Origin: Levilactobacillus zymae
GTDB lineage: Bacteria > Bacillota > Bacilli > Lactobacillales > Lactobacillaceae
Direction: 5' to 3'
DNA length: 64,000 bases
NCBI RefSeq assembly: GCF_032190635.1
Contig: NZ_JAVLAS010000001.1
Location: 806,001-870,000, forward strand
The notes below the pieces were generated by a model, which saw only the letters and a list, made by a program, of their open reading frames with translations, searched no databases and had not been told where the DNA came from. Position 1 is the stretch's first letter. The number at the start of each line of letters is the position of its first letter. The translations under genes were made by a program, and so were the position numbers. This document shows, in pieces, positions 1 through 9,665 of this stretch.

Positions 1-228
1 GATGCCGGTCGGGAGGGCTGAAGGCAATTTTGACGACTTAACCATCGAAAGTTGCGTGGCCAGTCGGCGGTTCTGTATGGGAGCGGAAAGGGACCGTTAA
101 CCTGTCACGGAGGTTGCTTAAGTCTCCACGCAACCCTAGAAAAGGGAATGGTTTTAGCTTACACGGCCAGAAAAAAGCGCTATCATGAAGGCAGTTAATT
201 GGAGATTTAGCTAAAGGAGTGACGATTG
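1..228. other. Upstream non-coding stretch of the window edge
   Basis: I find no gene I can support here. One frame stays open from base 2 to about 105 but resembles no family I know, and it could be the 3' end of a gene cut by the window edge. An inverted repeat (ggttgc ... gcaacc, about 111-135) is visible. A plausible promoter for the following gene is CTTACA (158-163), 17-bp spacer, TATCAT (181-186). Confidence 0.4.
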
Positions 229-1188
229 ATGGCCAGTGTTTTGATAACCGCACAGCTGCTCCAAACGGCCCTGATGATTTTAAAATCGGCGGGGCTAACC
301 ACGGAGGTTTACGAAGGTTCGGGATTGATCACCAAAGCTGAGTTGTTGGACCGGATTAAGGGCAAGGATTATTTGGTAACCCCCCTGTCGACTCAGGTAG
401 ACCGGGATGTCATTGATGCCGATCCACAGTTGAAGTTAATTGCAAATTACGGGGCCGGTTTTAATAATATCGATACGGCATACGCGCGTACGAAGGGAAT
501 TCCGGTTACCAATACGCCGGGGGTATCGACCACCTCGACGGCCGAGGTCACGACCGGACTGATCATCACGTTAGCGCATCGGATGGTTGAGGGCGATCGA
601 CTGATGCATACGACCGGGTTTGCCGGATGGGCGCCGTTGTTCTTCTTAGGCCACGAACTGGCGGGGAAGACGCTGGGAATCGTGGGCATGGGAAGCATTG
701 GTCAGGCCGTAGCCCAACGGATGCACGCATTTGATATGCAGATTATCTATAGCCAGCGGCACCAACTCGATGCCGCGGTTGAGCAACGCTTAGGTGCCCG
801 CTTTGTCCCGCTAGCCGATTTATTGGCGCAAAGTGACGTCGTGACCCTACATTGCCCGCTAACTCCGGCAACACACCATCTCTTAGGTGCCGAGCAGTTT
901 CAACAAATGAAATCGGCGGCCTACCTCATTAATGCTGCCCGCGGACCAGTTATTGACGAGAAGGCCTTGTTGGCGGCGTTACGGCAGCACCAATTGGCGG
1001 GCGCGGCACTAGATGTCTATGAGGCCGAGCCACACGTGGATGATGGGTTTAAACAACTCGATAACGTAATTTTGACCCCCCACGTGGGGAATGCGACCGT
1101 GGAAGCACGGGATGCCATGGCAACTATCGTGGCGAAAAATGTCGTCCGGGTCGATCAGCATCAAGCTCCGAAATTCATCATTAATTGA
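229..1188 (+). CDS. D-isomer-specific 2-hydroxyacid dehydrogenase
   Basis: This is a 319-residue NAD(P)-dependent oxidoreductase of the D-2-hydroxyacid dehydrogenase family, cytosolic, reducing a 2-keto acid to a D-2-hydroxy acid or the reverse. The nucleotide-binding motif GMGSIGQAVAQR sits near the middle. The family's catalytic trio is present: Arg in NAARGPVID, Glu in DVYEAEP, and His in TPHVGNAT. The ATG at 229 is chosen because AAAGGAG (213-219) lies 9 bases upstream; a TTG at 226 is the alternative. The gene stands alone and ends at a bidirectional terminator. Exact substrate (glyoxylate/hydroxypyruvate, phosphoglycerate, or a branched keto acid) cannot be read from the sequence. Confidence 0.9.
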   Translation: MASVLITAQLLQTALMILKSAGLTTEVYEGSGLITKAELLDRIKGKDYLVTPLSTQVDRDVIDADPQLKLIANYGAGFNNIDTAYARTKGIPVTNTPGVSTTSTAEVTTGLIITLAHRMVEGDRLMHTTGFAGWAPLFFLGHELAGKTLGIVGMGSIGQAVAQRMHAFDMQIIYSQRHQLDAAVEQRLGARFVPLADLLAQSDVVTLHCPLTPATHHLLGAEQFQQMKSAAYLINAARGPVIDEKALLAALRQHQLAGAALDVYEAEPHVDDGFKQLDNVILTPHVGNATVEARDAMATIVAKNVVRVDQHQAPKFIIN

Positions 1189-1194
1189 GATACG

Positions 1195-1238
1195 AAAAAC
1201 GCCCATCAGTAGTGAAAAGCTTCTGATGGACGTTTTTA
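1195..1238. terminator. Bidirectional terminator between convergent genes
   Basis: The arms aaaaacgcccatcag and ctgatggacgttttt form a stem with one G-T pair, and the A/T flanks give a T-run on both strands. It ends both the dehydrogenase (+) and helD (-). Confidence 0.85.
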
Positions 1239-1239
1239 T

Positions 1240-3546
1240 TTAATTCAACAATTCATGTTCAATTTGCAAGTCGCTTTGCGGAATATTCTTCGATGCCACG
1301 AGGGGTGACACCGGTCCGATGCTTAACAGGGTCAGGTGATGCATGGCCCGGGAGGCAATCGTGTACAGGGTGCCGGTGAATTGCTGGTCGGGGTAATTTT
1401 GCGCCGAAACGTTATAGGCGATCACGCTGTCAAACTCCAGTCCCTTGGCCAGATAGATGGGTAAGACCACCACGCCCTTAGGCAATGAGCGGTCGGTATC
1501 GGTCAACCGGGTCAGGTCGATGGTGGTGTGGAGTTCCTGGTACACGTATTTAGCCTCGGCGGTGTTCTTGGTTAGAATCGCCACGGTGCCGCTGGTGGCC
1601 AGCTCCGTTTGCACCTCGTGGGCTAGGGCCCTAAACGCCGCGGCAGCGTCGTAGCGAATCACGACCTTGGGCAGGTCGCCCGGGCGGTTGAAGGCTTCAA
1701 TCTGGTCGCCGTCGGGCAGTAGCGCCTTGGCAAAGGTGGTGATGGGTAACGTCGAACGGTACGAGCGGCGGAGGGTGATCAACCGCGCATGCTTAGCGTG
1801 TAAGGCCGTCCCCAACTTCTTTAAAATGGATTCGGGGGATTCCACGGCCTTGAACAGGGCCTGTTCACTATCGCCCAAGAGCGTGAGTTTGGCGCGCGGG
1901 AAGGCGTGTTGCAGGTAAATTAACTGAGCAATCGAATAATCCTGCATTTCGTCGACGAACAGGTGCTGCATCTGGTGATTCATCCCGCCACCGATCAACA
2001 GGTCGCGCAGGTAGAGGAGCGGGGCGGCGTCGGTTAGCGCCAACCGGTGAAATTCGATGTCGTGTTGGTAACGGTCGATGACGCGTTGCCACTGGTCGGC
2101 CGCCACGTCCGCCGGTAAGGGACACTGCTTCAAAAAGGCGGTGTACTGGCTGTAAACGTCGAGGAAGTAGCCGTTATAAATGGCGTCGTCAACCTGACGT
2201 AACCGTCGGCGGACGATTTGCCGGGCGATGAAGTCAATCTCGTCGTCGAGTTGTTCAAATTGTCCCAGGTGCTTGGCGCCTAAGAGGTTGTGGTAGTCTT
2301 CATCGCTGAGTTGGTCGATGGTGTCGCGAACCCAGTCAGCCTTGGCTTCCGCGGCAATCTGCTTGCGGAGGCGTTTTTCGAGGACGTTCTTGGTCTTTAA
2401 GAAGCGTTCCGCTGCGGGGAGGGCCGCTGGAAATTGACGGTAGATGTCGCGGATCTCCTGGTGGTCGAAGAAGACCCGACCGTTAAAGCGGATGTCGGTA
2501 AACTGCAGGTCATCGGCCGGGCACCGTTTAGCATAGTCGGCCACTGCGGTCATCATCGCGGCACTTTCCTGGAAATGACGCAGCGCCAAGTGGACCGGGT
2601 GTTGCTGGTCACTTTCGTAACGCTCGAATTGCGTTTGGACCTTGAGTCCTTGGAACCGCTGAGTCAGAAATTCGGCCAGGGTGACCTGGCGCATGTTGCG
2701 TTCCCCTAAGCTGGGGAGCACGTCGCTGATGTAGTGACTGAACAAACGGTTGGGCGAGAACAGCACGATTTGATCGGCCTCGAGGTCGCGGCGACTGTGG
2801 TAAAGCAGAAAGGCAATCCGCTGTAAGATGGCGGAAGTCTTGCCGGAGCCGGCGACGCCTTGGACTACCAGCAGGTCGCTGTGAACGTCACGGATGATGT
2901 CATTTTGCTCGCGTTGAATGGTGGCCACGATGTTTTGCATGGTGGCGTCGTTTTGTTCGCCCAGGACGTGTTGGAGCATCTCGTCACCCACGGTTTCGTT
3001 GGTGTCAAACATGCTTTGAATTTGGCTGTCTTGAATCAGAAATTGGCGCTTCTTGAGCAGATCGGTCTGTTGCGGCCCGGCCGGGGTGTCGTAGGCCACC
3101 TGCCCCAGGACCCCGTTATAGTAGATACTGGAAATCGGGGCACGCCAGTCGTAGACCAGAAAGTTCTCGTCATCGTCAACGAACGATGCGGTCCCGATGT
3201 ACAGCGATTCGGGCGCCGTTTCGTCGGGATCTTGAATGTCGATACGGCCAAAGTAGGGCGACTTTTTCAGTTCTTGAAAGGTGGTTAATTGGTCTTTAAT
3301 GATGTTTTGGTTTTCGGTCAGGCGGGAGACCAGGGCCCGTTGTTGTTGCAGTTCGGCACTGGTTTCGATACGGTCATCGACTTCAAACCAGTTGACCGAG
3401 GTGTTTTCGGTATAGTTCTTTAAGACGTTGCGCAACTCTTTGTGGGCGTCGTTATACTCGCTCGTGGTGCGGTCGATACGGGTTCCGATTTGTTGAACCA
3501 CGTCGTCCACGCGGTGCTGCTCGTGTGCTTGTTCGCTGGTGGTCAA
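1240..3546 (-). CDS. helD: HelD-type RNA polymerase recycling ATPase (UvrD-like helicase family)
   Basis: This 768-residue protein belongs to the superfamily 1 HelD group, which binds RNA polymerase and uses ATP to free it from stalled or post-termination complexes. The N-terminal coiled region (about residues 1-90) matches the arm that enters the polymerase. Walker A is GVAGSGKTSAILQR (about residue 230) and the DEAD-like box is HLFVDEMQDYS. The C-terminal helicase motif GVVVLPIYLAKGLEFD is also visible. Translation starts at a TTG (3546), set by AAGGAGG 8 bases upstream on the minus strand. A strong promoter precedes it. It is monocistronic. Length is normal for Firmicutes HelD. Confidence 0.92.
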   Translation of the reverse strand: MTTSEQAHEQHRVDDVVQQIGTRIDRTTSEYNDAHKELRNVLKNYTENTSVNWFEVDDRIETSAELQQQRALVSRLTENQNIIKDQLTTFQELKKSPYFGRIDIQDPDETAPESLYIGTASFVDDDENFLVYDWRAPISSIYYNGVLGQVAYDTPAGPQQTDLLKKRQFLIQDSQIQSMFDTNETVGDEMLQHVLGEQNDATMQNIVATIQREQNDIIRDVHSDLLVVQGVAGSGKTSAILQRIAFLLYHSRRDLEADQIVLFSPNRLFSHYISDVLPSLGERNMRQVTLAEFLTQRFQGLKVQTQFERYESDQQHPVHLALRHFQESAAMMTAVADYAKRCPADDLQFTDIRFNGRVFFDHQEIRDIYRQFPAALPAAERFLKTKNVLEKRLRKQIAAEAKADWVRDTIDQLSDEDYHNLLGAKHLGQFEQLDDEIDFIARQIVRRRLRQVDDAIYNGYFLDVYSQYTAFLKQCPLPADVAADQWQRVIDRYQHDIEFHRLALTDAAPLLYLRDLLIGGGMNHQMQHLFVDEMQDYSIAQLIYLQHAFPRAKLTLLGDSEQALFKAVESPESILKKLGTALHAKHARLITLRRSYRSTLPITTFAKALLPDGDQIEAFNRPGDLPKVVIRYDAAAAFRALAHEVQTELATSGTVAILTKNTAEAKYVYQELHTTIDLTRLTDTDRSLPKGVVVLPIYLAKGLEFDSVIAYNVSAQNYPDQQFTGTLYTIASRAMHHLTLLSIGPVSPLVASKNIPQSDLQIEHELLN

Positions 3547-3588
3547 GATGACCGCCTCCTTCGGTAGAATTGGCTAAATTGCTTAACA

Positions 3589-3617
3589 AGTTTAGTCACA
3601 TTTCGGGGCGCTGTCAA
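3589..3617 (-). promoter_or_regulatory. Sigma-A promoter of helD
   Basis: On the minus strand a perfect TTGACA (complement of 3612-3617) is followed by a 17-bp spacer and TAAACT (complement of 3589-3594), about 45 bases upstream of the TTG start. Confidence 0.75.
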
Positions 3618-3619
3618 TC

Positions 3620-3995
3620 AAAGACCGTTGGTGAGATTGCAGGGACTTTAAGGGATTAGTTTGGCGGACTGAGCGCTTCCGGCCCCGGCAGAAAACGGGC
3701 TGGAACGGGGTGGGCACGGCTTCAAGCCCCCCAGACCGGGTCTTGAAGACCGGCCTTTGTCTAAACCGGCTGAGGTTCACCGGCTAAGACAAATTTCACC
3801 CCTGAGCCCATTTTCTGCCGGGGCCTCCAGCTTAGACTGGCATTAAAGGCAACGCTCAGATGGTCTTTAACTAAATTGATAACCATGGTTGATGAGCGTG
3901 ATGACATTCTGAGAAATACAGTAGTTAGATAACGGACAGTTTTACTGGGGTGAGGCCGGAAGACGCCAGTTTAGCCTAGTAAAATTTCCGTCGTG
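3620..3995. repeat. Non-coding region with a nested palindromic element
   Basis: There is no gene between helD and the trpS leader. A 21-bp inverted repeat with one mismatch (3681-3701 against 3805-3825, core GGCCCCGGCAGAAAA) encloses two further hairpins. One has gcttcaag/cttgaag arms near 3719-3758. The other has tttgtct/agacaaa arms with CCGG on the inner sides (about 3755-3793). The whole about 150-bp unit could fold into one branched structure. A short piece of similar sequence (agcgcttccgg) recurs near 9579, which suggests a dispersed intergenic repeat. The remaining part of the region shows nothing I can identify. Confidence 0.6.
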
Positions 3996-4002
3996 ATTTC
4001 AG

Positions 4003-4031
4003 TTTACTTTCGCGCCCAAATCCACTAAACT
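4003..4031 (+). promoter_or_regulatory. Probable promoter of the trpS T-box transcript
   Basis: TTTACT (4003-4008), 17-bp spacer and TAAACT (4026-4031) lie directly before the T-box stem I. Each hexamer matches consensus at four positions. Confidence 0.5.
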
Positions 4032-4039
4032 GTAGGCAT

Positions 4040-5282
<1,243 letters not shown>

Positions 5283-5299
5283 AAGACGGAGGAATGACC

Positions 5300-6219
5300 A
5301 TGCAGAATTTAGCGATTGTGGATTTAGGGTCGAATTCGGTGCGACTAGCGGTCAACGAGCTGCGAAACGACGGGACTTACCGGGAAGTTAACCGGGTTAA
5401 GGCCGATAGTCGTCTGTCCGAAGGGATGGGACCGGAAAAAATTTTACAGCCCAAGGCCATGGCCCGCACGATTACGGCGTTGCGGTCGTTTCGGCCGTAT
5501 TACGAGCACTTGCCGAACCTGATTGTTCGGGGAATTGCCACGGCGGCTGTGCGGCAAGCCTGCAACCGCGCTGATTTTCTGTCGCAGGTCAAGGCGGCCA
5601 CCAAGATTGACTTAGAGGTGCTCTCCGGCGATCAGGAAGCCTATTACGATTACCTGGGAGCGGTCAATCGTTTGAAGGTCAAAGATTGCCTGCTACTCGA
5701 TACTGGGGGAGCTAGTTGCGAGTTGGTGCACATCAAGGACGGCCGCGACGCTAACCTGATTAGTGTCCCGTTTGGGGCGGTCAATCTGTCCGAGCAGTTT
5801 CGCTTAGACGACCGGGTGACGGCCGTTGATTTGTTCTCCGCGCAGGTCTTCTTGCGCGAGCGTCTCCGGGATATCTGGTGGCTAAACGACGCTAAAACCT
5901 CCCGTTAGTGTTGCTGGGTGGGGCCAATCGCACGTTGGCCCGGATGAACCGGCAACAACAAAAAATTCTGCACGTCGAAAACATTCACGGCTACCGCTTA
6001 ACCACCGATCAGGTGATGCGGACCTTCGAGCGCCTGATTCGGGTGCCCCTCAAGGACCGCAAACGGATTTCCGGTTTGGAACCGGAACGGGCCGATATTA
6101 TTCTAGGCGGGATGTTGCCCCTGGTGACGCTCCTGCAGATGCTAGATTCCGATCGCGTGGTCTTTTCCGAGAGCGGTGTGCGTGAAGGCATCATTTCCGA
6201 GTACCTCAGTCAACGTTAG
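5300..6219 (+). pseudogene. ppx: Exopolyphosphatase/GppA-type phosphatase, frameshifted
   Basis: The gene belongs to the Ppx/GppA family, which hydrolyses polyphosphate or pppGpp; ASKHA-fold motifs VDLGSNSVRL and LLDTGGASCELV are visible. The reading frame breaks at 5894-5897. There the frame runs into TAG after ...LNDAKTSR, while the +1 frame reads ...LPLVLLGGANRTLARMNRQQQ and continues to a stop at 6219. One extra A in the run gctaaaacc (four As after gct) would restore a family-length product of about 306 residues with the expected ..KNLPLVLLGG junction. The first part alone lacks the C-terminal half. The start ATG at 5300 is preferred over 5294 because of CGGAGGA spacing. It follows trpS closely and precedes mvaA. 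A sequencing error in a homopolymer is possible. Confidence 0.85.
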
Positions 6220-6229
6220 GAGGCCCAAC

Positions 6230-7498
6230 ATGACCGTTCCCTTTTACCGCTTGCCTTACGGGCAACGGCGCGACCGTTTAGCACAGGCTAGTCACCTAAC
6301 GCTGGCCCAGCTGGCAACGGTGGCTCAAAAACGCCAAGCGACCGACGAAGAATTGATTGAAAACTACCTGACCACCTATGGCTTACCAGAAGGGGTGGCG
6401 GTCAACTTGCACGTCGATGGTCAAACCGTGGCGGTCCCAATGGTTACCGAGGAACCCTCGGTGATTGCGGCGGCCAGTAACGGTGGGCGGATGCTCGATG
6501 ATGGCCAACAGGGCATCACGACGCAGGTGACCCAGCGCGAATTAATGGGGCAGATCGTGTGCCAAAAGGTGGCCGACCCGGCCGAACTGCAGGCCTGGAT
6601 CCTCGACCACCAAGCTGATCTCTTGGCGGCGGCCAATGCGGCCCACCCCTCATTGCTTACTCACGGGGGTGGGGCGCGGTCCGTGCGGGTCCGGCTGTTG
6701 CCTCCCGATTGGGTCTCGCTGGACCTCTTTATCGACGTGGGGGAGGCCATGGGCGCTAACCTGGTCAATACCATGGCCGAGGCGGTTGCCCACTATCTGC
6801 AAGCCCATTACGACACGGACGTCTTAATGAGTATCCTGAGTAACTACGCCACGCATAGTCTGGCGACGGCCCGGTGTGCGATTCCGGTCGCTAACGTTAA
6901 GACTAAGACATTGGCTGGCCTGACCGTGGCGCAGCGGCTTTGCGCCGCCAGCGATTTTGCCCAGGTCGATCCCTACCGCGCTGCCACCCACAATAAGGGC
7001 ATCATGAACGGTGTTGACGCCGTGGTGCTCGCAATGGGTAACGATTGGCGCGCTGTGGAAAGCGGGGCGCACGCTTACGCCAGCCGCGATGGCCATTACC
7101 GGGGATTAAGCCGGTGGTGGCTGGACGGGCAAACCCTACACGGTGAGTTGACCTTACCGTTAGCCTTGGGCGTTGTGGGTGGGGCTACGCGGGTTTTTCC
7201 GCTAGTGGCTATCAACCAACAACTAGCTCAGGTGACCGATGCGCGCCACTTGATGCGGTTAACCGTGGCCGTGGGGTTGGCCCAAAATCTGGCCGCTTTA
7301 CGGGCGTTAGTCACGGATGGCATTCAGCAGGGCCACATGCAGCTGCAACTAAAATCCTTAGCGCTTTCGGTGGGAGCTACTCCCGCCGAGGTGCCGGCGG
7401 TGGTTCAACGGTTAACGGCCACTCAGCCCACCACCGCGCAGGCGCGGGCCGCGTTACGAGCGGTTCGGGCAGTAAATTCACAGAAAACGGGTGATTAA
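6230..7498 (+). CDS. mvaA: Hydroxymethylglutaryl-CoA reductase, class II
   Basis: It interconverts HMG-CoA and mevalonate, the committed step of the mevalonate route that supplies isoprenoids in lactobacilli. The product has 422 residues, normal for class II enzymes. Signatures visible are ENYLTTYGLPEGVAVN (catalytic Glu region), GGRMLDDG, the VGEAMGANLVNTMAE segment, and GVVGGATRVFP. The C-terminal QQGHMQLQ carries the catalytic His. TAGGAGG ends 6 bases before the ATG. It follows ppx by 10 bases, so it is likely cotranscribed with it; an effect of the ppx frameshift on this gene is possible through loss of coupling. Confidence 0.95.
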   Translation: MTVPFYRLPYGQRRDRLAQASHLTLAQLATVAQKRQATDEELIENYLTTYGLPEGVAVNLHVDGQTVAVPMVTEEPSVIAAASNGGRMLDDGQQGITTQVTQRELMGQIVCQKVADPAELQAWILDHQADLLAAANAAHPSLLTHGGGARSVRVRLLPPDWVSLDLFIDVGEAMGANLVNTMAEAVAHYLQAHYDTDVLMSILSNYATHSLATARCAIPVANVKTKTLAGLTVAQRLCAASDFAQVDPYRAATHNKGIMNGVDAVVLAMGNDWRAVESGAHAYASRDGHYRGLSRWWLDGQTLHGELTLPLALGVVGGATRVFPLVAINQQLAQVTDARHLMRLTVAVGLAQNLAALRALVTDGIQQGHMQLQLKSLALSVGATPAEVPAVVQRLTATQPTTAQARAALRAVRAVNSQKTGD

Positions 7499-7505
7499 TT
7501 TTATT

Positions 7506-8471
7506 ATGGAAGCAAAAGACGTTCAAATTTCTCCAGAGGTTCAAGATTTAATCAATAAAGTTAACGACATCTACCCTGGTAAGGTGGAAGTTCAATTTAT
7601 TGGCCAATTGCAAGCCGGTTACGTCCGCCATGACCAAGCCCAACAGGTTCAAGACGGTAAGAACATTTTGATTCAGGTGGCGGATTTGACGGCGCCTAAC
7701 TATACGGCGTCCCACGAACTCTTACACTTACTGATGATTCTTTCCGGCTTCCCGCAGGTCTTCTTCTCGTTGACCACGGGCAACGACCAGCTCGACGAAC
7801 AGCTGATGATCATGGGAACCGAACTCTACGACATCGTCAATCACGTGGTGGTGGTCAGTGAACAACGGAAGCACAACCTGATCACGCCGGAAATCGAAGA
7901 CCTGTACCTCAAGGGGGTCCAGGCCACCATTAAGCCGGAACCGACGCCGGTCGACAACGAGATGACGCTACGGACCTTGACGCTGTTGGACGCGTTGGTC
8001 TTCTTCGGTGACGGCCACGCTGACATCTTGAAGCAATTTGAGCGGGACTATCCAATCAGCCTGGCGGCGGCTCAAAAGTTGTACGCGTTGATCATGGCTA
8101 AGCCGGTCACGTCGCCATTTACCTTCCGGCGCAACGTGGTCAAGTTATTCAAGGCCTTCGACGAACAGCTAGAAGCCTGGCACTTACCGGCCCTGCACAA
8201 CACCGAGTTCACCACGCTGACCAGTGTGGTCTCCAAGCGGCAGTTGAACTTGCAGGTACGGCAGATGTTCGAGCTCTACCATTCCGACATGCACGATAAG
8301 ACCACCCAGCGCCGGGCGTACGTCGGTTTTAACCGGGCGGACAACCAAAACGCCTTCGTCTTGTCGGCCCCGAAACCCAGCGAAGACACGCCGGATTATT
8401 ACACCAAGATCTACGACATGACCGTCGAGGACTTATTTAAATTATTGAAGATGCCGTACATTTTACGGTAA
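7506..8471 (+). CDS. Unknown protein with HELLH motif (IpaB/EvcA-annotated family of lactobacilli)
   Basis: The function is not known to me. The 321-residue soluble protein resembles lactobacillar proteins that databases label IpaB/EvcA family, a label with little functional support. Near residue 75 it has SHELLHLL, an HExxH pattern as in zinc metallopeptidases, followed by a Leu-rich helix and EQLMIMGTELYDIVNHVVV, where a Glu could be a third ligand. There is no signal peptide or membrane segment. It starts right after mvaA; a GTG at 7491 overlapping mvaA is an alternative start, since neither has a clear ribosome binding site. Whether it is an active peptidase is open. Confidence 0.6.
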   Translation: MEAKDVQISPEVQDLINKVNDIYPGKVEVQFIGQLQAGYVRHDQAQQVQDGKNILIQVADLTAPNYTASHELLHLLMILSGFPQVFFSLTTGNDQLDEQLMIMGTELYDIVNHVVVVSEQRKHNLITPEIEDLYLKGVQATIKPEPTPVDNEMTLRTLTLLDALVFFGDGHADILKQFERDYPISLAAAQKLYALIMAKPVTSPFTFRRNVVKLFKAFDEQLEAWHLPALHNTEFTTLTSVVSKRQLNLQVRQMFELYHSDMHDKTTQRRAYVGFNRADNQNAFVLSAPKPSEDTPDYYTKIYDMTVEDLFKLLKMPYILR

Positions 8472-8499
8472 CGGTTTTTGAGTAAGGGGGATGTCAGCG

Positions 8500-9198
8500 A
8501 TGGAAGCAGGTTTACAAAAGCGATTTGATGACGCAACCCACATCGTCTTCTTGACGGGTGCGGGGGTGTCGACGCCGTCAGGAATTCCGGATTACCGGTC
8601 GAAAAACGGTCTGTACACCGGTCACCGCAACGCGGAATATTACCTGAGTCACGAGTGTCTGGCTAAGGAACCCGACACCTTTTACGACTATGTCAAACAG
8701 AATTTGTATTATCCGGAAGCTCAACCCAACGTGATTCACCAGAAACAAGCGGCGTTGACGCAGCAGAATCGAGCGACGGTGATCACGCAGAATATCGATA
8801 ACTTATACCGCGAGGCGGGCTGTCAACACCTAGTGGAATTTCACGGGAACCTGTACAACGTCTATTGTCAGGTCTGTGGTGCTAAGGTTGATTGGCACGA
8901 CTACCTTAAGGATCCTCATCACGACGTTGACGGCGGCTGGCTGCGCCCGGATATCGTGTTGTACGATGAGGGTCTCAACCAGTTGAACGTACAGCGAGCC
9001 GTGGCGGCAATGCAGGCCGCCGATTTGGTGGCGATTGTCGGCACGTCCATGCGGGTCTACCCCTTCGCTGGGTTACTCGATTATCGCAACGCACAGGCAC
9101 CGGTGATCGTGATTAATCAAGAAAAACTAGAATTAGGCGTGCCCATCGACATGGTTCAAGCCGATGCCACGCAGTTCTTTACCGAGCTTCAAGTTTGA
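8500..9198 (+). CDS. Sir2-family NAD-dependent protein deacylase
   Basis: This sirtuin has 232 residues and should remove acyl groups from lysines using NAD. The NAD-binding segment TGAGVSTPSGIPDYRS, the QNIDNLYREAG motif and the catalytic His in VEFHGN are all present. The zinc site is unusual. The first Cys pair CQVC is normal, but where the second CxxC should precede GGxLRPDIV the sequence has HDVDGGWLRPDIV. AAGGGGG lies 9 bases before ATG 8500; the earlier in-frame ATG at 8491 abuts the binding site and is less likely. It is probably cotranscribed with its neighbours. Confidence 0.9.
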   Translation: MEAGLQKRFDDATHIVFLTGAGVSTPSGIPDYRSKNGLYTGHRNAEYYLSHECLAKEPDTFYDYVKQNLYYPEAQPNVIHQKQAALTQQNRATVITQNIDNLYREAGCQHLVEFHGNLYNVYCQVCGAKVDWHDYLKDPHHDVDGGWLRPDIVLYDEGLNQLNVQRAVAAMQAADLVAIVGTSMRVYPFAGLLDYRNAQAPVIVINQEKLELGVPIDMVQADATQFFTELQV

Positions 9199-9208
9199 AG
9201 GTGAATTG

Positions 9209-9535
9209 ATGAGTCGTTCAGAAATTATGACTCAACTCCGGCGGCTGGTGCTGCAGTTACGCTGGCTCAGTGTGCTCCAATTATTGCCCGACACGTTGGT
9301 GGTTTATGGCATTCTCCAACTAGGGTTTGGCCAAGAGGTTATCTCGTTATTTAACGTGGGATTTACGCGACAGAAGGCCGGATTGGTCGTGATTCTCTTC
9401 GTGTTGATCGATCTTTGCGTCACCGGGATTCGCTATAACGACCGTTTGGCGGGCCGACGCTTGATTGGCCAACTCAAGGGCCGCATCACCGAATCGGAGG
9501 CCGCCCTCATCAAGCAGTTTGAGAAGTTCAAATAG
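9209..9535 (+). CDS. Small two-helix membrane protein, unknown function
   Basis: I do not recognise this 108-residue protein. Two hydrophobic segments are visible, about residues 18-38 (LSVLQLLPDTLVVYGILQLGF) and 54-74 (KAGLVVILFVLIDLCVTGIRY), followed by a charged C-terminal tail ending ESEAALIKQFEKFK. It starts 10 bases after the sirtuin gene with a weak GAAGGTG binding site. It is probably a membrane protein of the same transcript. Confidence 0.6.
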   Translation: MSRSEIMTQLRRLVLQLRWLSVLQLLPDTLVVYGILQLGFGQEVISLFNVGFTRQKAGLVVILFVLIDLCVTGIRYNDRLAGRRLIGQLKGRITESEAALIKQFEKFK

Positions 9536-9665
9536 CCTAGAGCTGGCCTTAAGGGACAAAATGATTGAATTCAGCGCTTCCGGGCCAGTCAGCAGGAACG
9601 CAGTACGCTAGATTGGATTTTCGATAATCTAGGAAGCCCACGATTGAAGGGGGGAACCATGAGTC

